DNA of 7,106 bases from Cocleimonas sp. (GTDB taxonomy: Bacteria; Pseudomonadota; Gammaproteobacteria; Thiotrichales; Thiotrichaceae). The stretch spans positions 1-7,106 of the forward strand of contig JAGLDT010000216.1 in NCBI GenBank assembly GCA_023145485.1. Reading direction: 5' to 3'. Of this stretch, positions 1-5,817 are shown piece after piece (positions within the stretch are counted from its first letter, which is position 1; every line of letters starts with the position of its first letter). Below the pieces are notes generated by a model that had not been told where the DNA came from, did not search any database, and was given only the letters and a program-made list of their open reading frames with translations. Position numbers and translations under genes: made by a program.

Positions 1-47
1 TTTATTGATATTTAACGTTATTATTTTTCAGACTGAATTGCTGTTGG

Positions 48-108
48 TTGCGTAGAATAACCATGCACCTCATGAGATAACTCAGACAGAACTCGAAATT
101 CTACGCAA
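48..108. repeat. 11-bp perfect inverted repeat with 39-nt spacer
   Basis: TTGCGTAGAAT at 48-58 is the exact reverse complement of ATTCTACGCAA at 98-108. The spacer contains a smaller dyad, TGAG-ATAA-CTCA, around 73-84. The element begins about 60 nt past the lptG stop codon, so in lptG mRNA it could fold into a long-loop hairpin. No U-run follows on that strand, so it is not a standard intrinsic terminator. It could be a processing or stability hairpin, a remnant of a small repeat element, or the edge of something outside the window. The repeat itself is certain; its role is unknown. Confidence 0.55.
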
Positions 109-168
109 TTATGGGTAACTTAATGACGTGAGGCTTCCTAATGTGAAAATATTGGGGGAAATGATAGG

Positions 169-1233
169 CTATCGTATGCGTCGTAATACCAGTAGGCTGA
201 CTAGTAGAAAGAGAAAGAGGGGGAGAAAAGCACTGATAACGGGAGCGATGCCGTAGACAATCCCCAGTTCATTGAGTACTCGATTGAGGAGGAAGAAGGC
301 GATTCCTACCACTATACCGATAAAGACTCGTTGACCCGTACCACCACTGCGTTGTGAGCTAAATAAAAAGGGCATGGCGAGTATTAACATGACGAGGGTG
401 GAGAGGGGGACGGAAAAGCGTTTCCAATAGGCGAGTTCAAATTTGTCGGATTTTAAGGCGTTTTCTTGTTGATGTTTGATAATTTGCCGTAAGGCACTGC
501 CTGAGAGTTGTTCAGGTTTCATGGCTGCTATTTTTAGTATCTGTGCATCCAGTAAATCGGCATTGTTAATTTGTTGAATGGCTTCTCGATTAACGCGTTT
601 TTCTTCAAAACGGGTGGTTTCAACGCGATCTAATTGCCAGCCTTGTTCAGATGCAATCACGGAGTCTACTTTCATGATTTTTTTAAGTCCGCTGCGGTCT
701 GTTTTTAGACTGTAGATGGTGACATCCGATAGTTTTTCTTCTGACCAGACTTTTCCGATATGAATAATATTATCTTTTTGTTTAATCCAAAGTCCTGCTT
801 CACTCACTAGATAAATATTTTTATTTTTTAAGGTGGCTAGGTAGTTTCGTGCTTGCAGGTCACTGGCAGGGACTAACCATTCACCGACGAAAAAGGCTAA
901 TACGGTTAATAGTACGCCCAATTTAAGCACTGAGAAGATAATATCTCTAATCGAGAAGCCTGCTGCTCGCATGGCAATAAATTCAGAGTTAGCGGCTAAA
1001 TTTCCTAATCCTAATAAGCTACCAATGAGGGTTGCTGTGGGGAAAAATTCATAAAAACGAGCAGGTAGGCTGTAAGTGAGATAGATAAGGGCTTTAAAAC
1101 TGGTGTATTGGTCATCGGTGCTTTTAAGCTCACTAATAAAAGCAAAAAAGACATCCAGCATCACCAGTGCTAACCAAGCGACGATAAGACCTTGCAGGGT
1201 TGATTTCCATAAATACCAATCCAGTATTTTCAT
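169..1233 (-). CDS. lptG: LPS export ABC transporter permease LptG
   Basis: This is one of the two inner-membrane permease subunits of LptB2FGC, which extracts lipopolysaccharide from the inner membrane and passes it to the LptC-LptA bridge. The 354 residues match the usual family length (about 355-360). Hydrophobic segments near 13-35, 62-80, 98-120, 273-291, 303-320 and 328-350 give the 3+3 membrane layout, around a soluble periplasmic beta-jellyroll of about 125-270. The stretch FFPTATLIGSLLGLGNLA (63-80), followed by NSEFIAMRAAGFS (82-94), closely matches E. coli LptG. The latter is the coupling helix that contacts LptB, with its acidic residue at E84. The ATG overlaps the lptF stop by 4 nt (ATGA) and no strong Shine-Dalgarno precedes it, which suggests translational coupling. 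It is the last gene of the operon. The family call is very secure, and G versus F rests on gene order and the second-helix motif. Confidence 0.96.
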   Translation of the reverse strand: MKILDWYLWKSTLQGLIVAWLALVMLDVFFAFISELKSTDDQYTSFKALIYLTYSLPARFYEFFPTATLIGSLLGLGNLAANSEFIAMRAAGFSIRDIIFSVLKLGVLLTVLAFFVGEWLVPASDLQARNYLATLKNKNIYLVSEAGLWIKQKDNIIHIGKVWSEEKLSDVTIYSLKTDRSGLKKIMKVDSVIASEQGWQLDRVETTRFEEKRVNREAIQQINNADLLDAQILKIAAMKPEQLSGSALRQIIKHQQENALKSDKFELAYWKRFSVPLSTLVMLILAMPFLFSSQRSGGTGQRVFIGIVVGIAFFLLNRVLNELGIVYGIAPVISAFLPLFLFLLVSLLVLRRIR

Positions 1234-2297
1234 CCTGCTTTACCGTATTGTTTTTGCACTAACCATAAAGCCAAGGCTATAAAGATAAAGTGTACCCACC
1301 ATAACCCGATGGCACTGGGTACTTTGCCATCTTCTATCATGGCTTTTCCTGTAATTAAAAGATTGGCGTAGATTGCATAAAGTAAAATACCTAAGGCTAA
1401 TTTACCAAAACGTCCTTGGCGTGGGGTGGTATAACTCAGTGGAAAGGCTAATAAGGCAACCACAGGTGCAGAGAGGATAATGGCTAAACGCCAATGCAAC
1501 TCGGCTTTACTGGCTAAGGAGTCTTGATCAATTAGTTCAATTGTTGAGGCGGATGATAGCTTGCTTTTATCGGCTATTTTGGCGCTAGGAACCCGTAAAC
1601 CATGTTCTCCAAAACGGAAAATAGTAAATTCTTTTGTTTCTTCGTCGTAATCATAGCGACTGCCGTCATTAATTTGCAATACACGCTCACCATTTTGCTG
1701 GTCAACAAACAATAAGGCTTTTCTTGCGGTTAATACGGTGTCTTTTGTTTCTGTTCCAGAATGAAGAAAGAAGTGTTCCATGACCACATTTTCTTCATCC
1801 ATCTTTTCTACAAAAATAGTAAAACGCCGATTACCTACTTTGGTATGCATAAACTCGCCCACAGGGATGCCAGAGGCTTCGGGGCGTTGTTTAACTTCTG
1901 TTTTTATATCTTGGGTGATGCCTTCGAGCTGAGGAACAATGTATAAAACCATGACGGCTAATAAAAGGGTTAGTGGCAAAACAAAGAGAAAAATACCTTT
2001 ATAAAATTGTTTTGGCCCAACCCCTGATGAGTGTAAAGCGCTGATTTCATTGTCACGGTATAAACGCCCAAATGCGAGCATCATGCCGATTAATAAGGCA
2101 ATGGGAATGAGTTGTATTGCACTATTGATTGATCCCATTAATACCATTTTCCCCAATAGATCAACGGGCAAGTTGCCTGCACTAACACTACCTAGCAAGC
2201 GTACAAACGTATTGCCGACTATAATCAGCACTAAAACGAGTAAGGTTCCAATAAAGGATTGAAGGATTTCACGGAGTAAATAGCGTTGGATAATCAT
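1230..2297 (-). CDS. lptF: LPS export ABC transporter permease LptF
   Basis: This is the partner permease of LptG in LptB2FGC. The 355 residues begin MIIQRYLLREIL, very like E. coli LptF (MIIIRYLVRETL). Membrane segments lie near 12-35, 55-77, 101-122, 269-288, 297-316 and 328-347, with a periplasmic jellyroll domain of about 123-265 between helices 3 and 4. The coupling-helix region DNEISALHSSG (82-92) has its acidic residue at E84. AELHWRLAIILSAP (265-278) followed by FPLS and a TPRQGR loop (291-296) is the LptF signature at the start of the second membrane half. The ATG overlaps the acyltransferase stop by 4 nt, and the 3' end overlaps lptG by 4 nt. Only a weak Shine-Dalgarno is visible, as expected for coupled translation. 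Nothing is missing or disrupted. Confidence 0.96.
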   Translation of the reverse strand: MIIQRYLLREILQSFIGTLLVLVLIIVGNTFVRLLGSVSAGNLPVDLLGKMVLMGSINSAIQLIPIALLIGMMLAFGRLYRDNEISALHSSGVGPKQFYKGIFLFVLPLTLLLAVMVLYIVPQLEGITQDIKTEVKQRPEASGIPVGEFMHTKVGNRRFTIFVEKMDEENVVMEHFFLHSGTETKDTVLTARKALLFVDQQNGERVLQINDGSRYDYDEETKEFTIFRFGEHGLRVPSAKIADKSKLSSASTIELIDQDSLASKAELHWRLAIILSAPVVALLAFPLSYTTPRQGRFGKLALGILLYAIYANLLITGKAMIEDGKVPSAIGLWWVHFIFIALALWLVQKQYGKAG

Positions 2298-3241
2298 GTG
2301 CTATTCTTTTTAGCATAATAATCGATAGCTGATGCTTCTGATTTTTTATAGCGTTTATGTGTCCAGAGGTATTGTGCGGGAAATTCTCTGACTTGTTGCT
2401 CAATGATTAGATTAGTGCGTATCGCATCTTGCTCAATACTGCCACTAGGAAAGTCTTTTAAAGGCGGTAAAAAACGTAATAAATAGCCTGTCGCACGTTG
2501 CTTATCATCATAGAGTCGCACAGTAATAAAAGGAATGACCTGCGCGTGACTAATGGAAATTAAACGTGAGGTACTGGGATTGGTGGGAGCTTTCACACCA
2601 AAAAAGGGAATTTGCAGACTGTTTTTATATTGAAAGCTTTGATCAGGGGCTGTCCAGACGGTATGCCCTTTTTTAAGGCTGATAATAAGCTCGCGTATTT
2701 TTGTTTTAGGGATGGCTTTACCGTAACGACGCGCCCTTATTTTAGCCACGATATGTTCAAGTAGCGGGTTTTTATGCGGTCTATAAACGACATGCACCCC
2801 ATCGGTTAGTTTTGAGACAATCGGCCCGCCAACTTCTAAACTAGTAAAGTGCATACCAAATAAAAGTACCCCTTCTTTTTTTGCTAACCCTTGTTCTAAG
2901 TGTTCAATGCCTTCTATTGTTGATAGTGCTTTTAATTTTTCATCAGACCCCCACCAACTTAGTGTCATATCCATCACACCTTGCCCGAGTGAAATAAAAT
3001 GATCCAGACACAATTTGTCTCGCTCTGCATCAGAGCGTTCAGGAAAGGCAAGTTTTAGATTGATATTAGCAATACGACGACGAGATTTAAGCAGACGATG
3101 CATTAACTGACCCAATATTTTACCCATTTGCATTTGCCATGACCACGGCAAAAATGTCAATAAACGTAATAAACCGACAGCAAACCACATCCCCCAGTAA
3201 CGAGGATGACGGAATGAGTGTGTTTCTGCGTGTGTATTCAA
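2294..3241 (-). CDS. lpxL: LpxL/HtrB-family lipid A late acyltransferase
   Basis: This is an inner-membrane enzyme that transfers a secondary acyl chain from acyl-ACP to Kdo2-lipid A or its precursor. The 315 residues fit the family (about 300-325). HPRYWGMWFAVGLLRLLTFLPW (12-33) is the conserved N-terminal membrane anchor. The catalytic HX4E motif is HFTSLE, with H131 and E136. Further family blocks are YRP near 153, WTAPDQ around 195-200, and YLWTHKRYK near the C-terminus. It resembles E. coli LpxL more than LpxM, but the acyl chain used cannot be read from sequence. The start is a TTG at 3241 with no recognisable Shine-Dalgarno. The next in-frame ATG (codon 18, 3190) would cut into the conserved HPRYW block, and a stop lies eight codons upstream of the TTG, so TTG is the best choice. 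It lies 27 nt after the zinc-finger gene and overlaps lptF by 4 nt. Confidence 0.9.
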   Translation of the reverse strand: MNTHAETHSFRHPRYWGMWFAVGLLRLLTFLPWSWQMQMGKILGQLMHRLLKSRRRIANINLKLAFPERSDAERDKLCLDHFISLGQGVMDMTLSWWGSDEKLKALSTIEGIEHLEQGLAKKEGVLLFGMHFTSLEVGGPIVSKLTDGVHVVYRPHKNPLLEHIVAKIRARRYGKAIPKTKIRELIISLKKGHTVWTAPDQSFQYKNSLQIPFFGVKAPTNPSTSRLISISHAQVIPFITVRLYDDKQRATGYLLRFLPPLKDFPSGSIEQDAIRTNLIIEQQVREFPAQYLWTHKRYKKSEASAIDYYAKKNST

Positions 3242-3268
3242 GTGCTTATTAGTTGACTGCTTTTACAA

Positions 3269-3478
3269 CTAAGTTTCATTACTCAAACGGTATTTTGTAC
3301 TGCAATAAGGACAGCGGATGCTTTTTGTTTTAGAGACTTCAATCGCAAGAAAAACACGTGGATGTGAACACCATGCAACGGAATGGTTCGTTGGACAATG
3401 CAAGGGTAAATCAGCGGTTGTAAGGGTAATTTCTTTTTTAATATTTAAATTATTACAACCTGAGACTCGATCTGCCAT
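3269..3478 (-). CDS. Small zf-CHCC (NDUFS6-like) zinc-finger protein
   Basis: This 69-residue protein belongs to the zf-CHCC family (PF10276), whose mitochondrial relative is complex I subunit NDUFS6. The likely zinc ligands are C28, H39 (in the block SHPRVFLAI), C56 and C59 (CPYC), followed by the typical STKYRL tail. C8, H32 and C37 are extra possible ligands. The bacterial role is not established. A longer reading frame starts at 3514, but the ATG at 3478 is preferred. It has a clear AGGAG seven bases upstream and matches the usual compact length, and the longer form would run across the ilvE terminator. The gene lies between ilvE and the LPS genes, 27 nt ahead of lpxL, so it is probably co-transcribed with them. 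That may be convenience rather than function. Confidence 0.87.
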   Translation of the reverse strand: MADRVSGCNNLNIKKEITLTTADLPLHCPTNHSVAWCSHPRVFLAIEVSKTKSIRCPYCSTKYRLSNET

Positions 3479-3492
3479 CTGTTTGCTCCTTG
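3479..3492 (-). promoter_or_regulatory. Ribosome binding site fixing the zinc-finger start
   Basis: On the minus strand AAGGAG is followed by CAAACAG and then ATG at 3478. It is the strongest Shine-Dalgarno of the LPS gene cluster. It decides in favour of the 69-residue product over the 81-residue reading that begins at 3514. Confidence 0.75.
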
Positions 3493-3503
3493 GGTAATTT
3501 TCC

Positions 3504-3548
3504 AAAAAAATCAAACAGGCAATAAATTCCCTTTCGTTGCTTGTTTGA
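3504..3548 (-). terminator. Intrinsic terminator after ilvE
   Basis: On the plus strand TCAAACAGGCAA (3511-3522) and TTGCTTGTTTGA (3537-3548) are inverted repeats of 12 positions with a single imperfect pair and a 14-nt loop. Read on the minus strand the hairpin is followed at once by seven U residues (3510-3504), the classic Rho-independent layout. It begins 7 nt after the ilvE stop codon. On the plus strand the imperfect pair is a G-U wobble and the 3' side reads TCTTTTCTT, so weak bidirectional activity is possible. The T-tract ends only 25 nt before the zinc-finger ATG. Confidence 0.82.
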
Positions 3549-3555
3549 TCTTTTC

Positions 3556-4482
3556 TTAATTTATAAAAGTTAACCAGTGTTTATACTTGTCGGCACGTCC
3601 ATGAACCACATCAAAAAATAAGGATTGTAGCTGCTCTGTTATTGGGCCACGAGTCCCCTCGCCAATGGAACGATTATCCAGTTCACGTATTGGGGTGACT
3701 TCTGCAGCAGTACCGCTAAAGAATGCCTCATCCGCAATATAAACTTCATCACGGGTAATTCGTTTTTCTTTAATTTCATAGCCCAAATCATTGGCTAAGG
3801 TCATAATGGTATTGCGCGTAATACCATTGAGTGCAGAGGTTAAATCGGGAGTATAAATGATACCATCTTTAATAATGAATATATTTTCGCCACTGCCTTC
3901 TGCGACATAGCCTTCATTATCAAGCAACAACGCTTCATCATAACCATCAGCTAGCGCTTCTTGCAATGCTAACATAGAGTTGATGTAATGCCCATTTGCC
4001 TTAGCTTTACACATACTTATATTAACGTGATGACGGGTGAAAGAGGAGGTTTTAATGCGAAGACCATGCTTCATGTTCTCTTCGCCAAGGTAAGATCCCC
4101 ATTCCCATGCAGCCACAATAGCATGAGTTTTTAGATTATCTGCACGTAGCCCCATGCCCTCTGAGCCGTAAAAACACATGGGTCGAAGATAAGCAGATTC
4201 TAAATTATTTTCAGCGACTGATCTCATTTGTGCGAGACTGATTTCCTGTTTAGAAAAAGGAATGTTCATACGCATAATTTTTGCAGAATCAAACAAGCGA
4301 TTCGTATGCTCTTCAAGACGGAAAATAGCCGTCCCATCATTGTCCGTTTTGTAGGCTCTCACCCCTTCAAAAACACCCATACCATAGTGTAAAGTATGTG
4401 TTAAAACATGGACATTGGCCTCGCGCCAAGGAACCATTTTACCATCAAACCATATCAGGCCATCACGATCTGCCATTGACAT
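3556..4482 (-). CDS. ilvE: Branched-chain amino acid aminotransferase IlvE
   Basis: This PLP-dependent class IV aminotransferase interconverts leucine, isoleucine and valine with their 2-oxo acids, using glutamate/2-oxoglutarate. It is the last step of branched-chain amino acid synthesis and acts in the cytoplasm. The 308 residues match the family (about 305-310). The N-terminus MSMADRDGLIWFDGK and the block HTLHYGMGVFEGVRAY (29-44) are typical. The PLP lysine is K161 in KANGHY. EGSGENIF (195-202), GITRNTI (220-226) and SGTAAEVTPI (256-265) are the cofactor phosphate and substrate blocks. The ATG at 4482 has a GAGG eight bases upstream, which favours it over the Met at codon 3. An intrinsic terminator follows the gene. 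No leader peptide rich in Leu, Ile or Val was found upstream, so classical attenuation is not supported. Confidence 0.97.
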   Translation of the reverse strand: MSMADRDGLIWFDGKMVPWREANVHVLTHTLHYGMGVFEGVRAYKTDNDGTAIFRLEEHTNRLFDSAKIMRMNIPFSKQEISLAQMRSVAENNLESAYLRPMCFYGSEGMGLRADNLKTHAIVAAWEWGSYLGEENMKHGLRIKTSSFTRHHVNISMCKAKANGHYINSMLALQEALADGYDEALLLDNEGYVAEGSGENIFIIKDGIIYTPDLTSALNGITRNTIMTLANDLGYEIKEKRITRDEVYIADEAFFSGTAAEVTPIRELDNRSIGEGTRGPITEQLQSLFFDVVHGRADKYKHWLTFIN

Positions 4483-4527
4483 TGCTCTATCCTCTTATTT
4501 ATAAATATTATGGAGCAAGGAGAATAC

Positions 4528-4537
4528 ACTGATCAGT
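4528..4537. repeat. 10-bp palindrome upstream of ilvE
   Basis: ACTGATCAGT is a perfect palindrome 45-55 nt upstream of the ilvE start. It sits where a promoter or operator would be expected, but no good -35/-10 pair could be assigned around it. It may be an operator half of unknown type or chance. Confidence 0.25.
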
Positions 4538-4610
4538 CCAGAAAAAGCTAGTAGATTAGCGCTTATTTGAATGGGGAAAAGAAAAAATAGTGGTTTATTT
4601 TTAGTCTATT

Positions 4611-4636
4611 TAAATCGTTTCTAGAAACATTTTAAA
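4611..4636. repeat. AT-rich dyad between transglycosylase gene and ilvE
   Basis: The 12-bp perfect palindrome GTTTCTAGAAAC (4617-4628) is flanked by TAAAT and ATTTTAAA, which extend the symmetry with one-base bulges. It starts about 10 nt past the transglycosylase stop on the minus strand. It could be a weak terminator hairpin, but the U-rich stretch comes only some 30 nt later, so it does not fit the standard form. A protein-binding dyad is an alternative. Confidence 0.35.
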
Positions 4637-4646
4637 TGAATGAAAT

Positions 4647-5399
4647 CTACTTTGTCGAAATACTTAGCTTTGCTAAAGCATAGCGAGATTTAGGTAAACC
4701 CTGCTTTTTTAAACGATGGTATTCGGCCATTACTTTTTTTACATAGTTTTTGGTTTCACGATAAGGCGGAATTCCTTTATATCTTTTCACCTTGCCAGGC
4801 CCTGCATTATAAGCTGCCACCGCTAGGCGTTTTTCACCCTTAAATAAACGTAGCATTTGACTGATATATTTAACCCCGCCCTGAATATTTTGTTCAGGAT
4901 TCCACGGATTACTAATTTTCATCATATCCGCAGTACCAGGCATGAGCTGCATTAAACCGATTGCTCCTGCTCGTGAATGGGCTGTTTCATTAAAGCATGA
5001 CTCCTGCTTTACAATGGCATGAATTAGCTCTTCTTCCACCTTATAAGCTCTAGCATAAACTTGTATCGTACGTTGGTAAGCTCGCGCTTTAGAGGCTAGA
5101 TATTGTTTATTAGAACAACCATGAATAATTCCGTTGCCCTTATGTTTTCTTTTTACAGAAGGCCTATATTGCTTTTTTTTGTGTAAACTAAGTTTAGTAA
5201 AAACGGTTTTTTTCTTCTTTTTTACGTTATACACCTTGATGAGTTTATAACCCTTTTTTCTGATGCGTTGATCAGTTAATACGGCTGAGCCATCTGCAGT
5301 GATATACGAATAAACATCCGCATGGGCAGAAATATTAGTCAAAAGGAAGGTGAGACTGATAGATAAAACTATCAGTGGGGCTTTTATCAAAGTTTTCAT
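4647..5399 (-). CDS. Secreted lytic transglycosylase, DUF4124 plus SLT domain
   Basis: This is a periplasmic enzyme expected to cleave the MurNAc-GlcNAc bond of peptidoglycan with formation of 1,6-anhydro-MurNAc. Residues 1-27 form a Sec signal peptide (MKTLIK, a hydrophobic core, then cleavage after AHA). A DUF4124-type segment follows (28-60, DVYSYITADGSAVLTDQR). Next is a very lysine-rich linker (59-88, including five consecutive Lys), then an SLT/GH23-type domain (about 100-225). The catalytic glutamate is E133 in KQES. The remaining family motifs are AIGLMQLMPGTA (146-157), AAYNAGPGKV (195-204) and PPYRETKNYV (211-220). C95 and C135 could form a disulfide. There is no lipobox. The ATG is the only start that gives the full signal peptide, although no clear Shine-Dalgarno precedes it. 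It appears monocistronic, upstream of ilvE on the same strand with a 164-bp gap. The exact subfamily is unresolved. Confidence 0.92.
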   Translation of the reverse strand: MKTLIKAPLIVLSISLTFLLTNISAHADVYSYITADGSAVLTDQRIRKKGYKLIKVYNVKKKKKTVFTKLSLHKKKQYRPSVKRKHKGNGIIHGCSNKQYLASKARAYQRTIQVYARAYKVEEELIHAIVKQESCFNETAHSRAGAIGLMQLMPGTADMMKISNPWNPEQNIQGGVKYISQMLRLFKGEKRLAVAAYNAGPGKVKRYKGIPPYRETKNYVKKVMAEYHRLKKQGLPKSRYALAKLSISTK

Positions 5400-5480
5400 T
5401 TTATAATTTTTGTTATTAAGTTTTATTATTGTTTATTGAAAAAGACACTTAAAGGGAGGACAAAGACAAGCTAGCATTAC

Positions 5481-5510
5481 ATAATACTATCGATATTTCA
5501 GATAAGTCAT
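5481..5510 (-). promoter_or_regulatory. Possible sigma70 promoter for the transglycosylase gene
   Basis: Read on the minus strand, ATGACT (5510-5505) and TATTAT (5486-5481) are separated by 18 bp and match the -35 and -10 consensus at 4 and 5 of 6 positions. Transcription would start near 5474 and leave a 5' leader of about 75 nt. In DNA this AT-rich such matches arise by chance, so this is a tentative call. Confidence 0.35.
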
Positions 5511-5680
5511 TTCTAGAATTAGTTGCTTTTAGGGGTGTGCTAAAGAAGCTTAAAGCATTCGTTTTCTAAAAAATTTAATCTCTGAAAGACTATAGGAAGT
5601 CCTCTAATTAGCAAAATACTAGCCTGCTGATTTGGTGATATCTAGCTGAATACGATGAGTGGGGGGTAGAAGGAGGCGGA

Positions 5681-5749
5681 GTGAAAACGCTGATATATCA
5701 ACCTATACAGACTTCATCCTTAAAATTGTACCGTTTTTCAGGAAGGTAA
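5681..5749 (+). CDS. Possible 22-residue small ORF, function unknown
   Basis: A GTG codon at 5681 follows AAGGAGG (5670-5676) with a 4-nt gap and opens a frame of 22 codons ending in TAA at 5747. The peptide begins MKTLIYQPIQ and ends YRFSGR. It is polar to mildly basic, with no membrane segment, no cysteine and no run of one amino acid. A four-codon mini-ORF (ATG 5655 to TAG 5669) ends just before the Shine-Dalgarno. No similar protein is recognised. It could be a real small protein, a leader peptide for the RNA element downstream, or a chance frame behind a purine-rich stretch. The Shine-Dalgarno quality is the only positive evidence. Confidence 0.22.
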   Translation: MKTLIYQPIQTSSLKLYRFSGR

Positions 5750-5784
5750 TAGTAAATAAATTTAAAATGGCATAATCTTCCCGT

Positions 5785-5813
5785 CTGTCAGCAATGTAAT
5801 ATTGGGTTATCCT
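5785..5813 (+). promoter_or_regulatory. Candidate promoter of the small RNA
   Basis: CTGTCA (5785-5790) and TATCCT (5808-5813) are 17 bp apart. Each matches its sigma70 consensus at 4 of 6 positions. The predicted start, around 5818-5820, coincides with the first base-paired nucleotides of the folded stretch that ends in the terminator at 5932, which is the main reason for calling it. Confidence 0.4.
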
Positions 5814-5817
5814 AAAT

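Noticed and set aside
1761..1946. Plus-strand 61-codon ORF opposite lptF
   Set aside because: It lies wholly inside lptF on the other strand, has low-complexity aromatic-rich sequence and no supporting Shine-Dalgarno or family match.
2050..2262. Plus-strand 70-codon ORF opposite the 5' part of lptF
   Set aside because: It is an antisense shadow of the well-supported lptF frame with no recognisable domain.
3479..3514. Longer zinc-finger start at 3514
   Set aside because: The extra 12 codons overlap the ilvE terminator and lack a Shine-Dalgarno, while the ATG at 3478 has a clear AGGAG and gives the normal family length.
4483..4646. Leader-peptide attenuator for ilvE
   Set aside because: The only short frame found is six codons with one Leu and one Ile, without the codon runs or the terminator hairpin before ilvE that attenuation needs.
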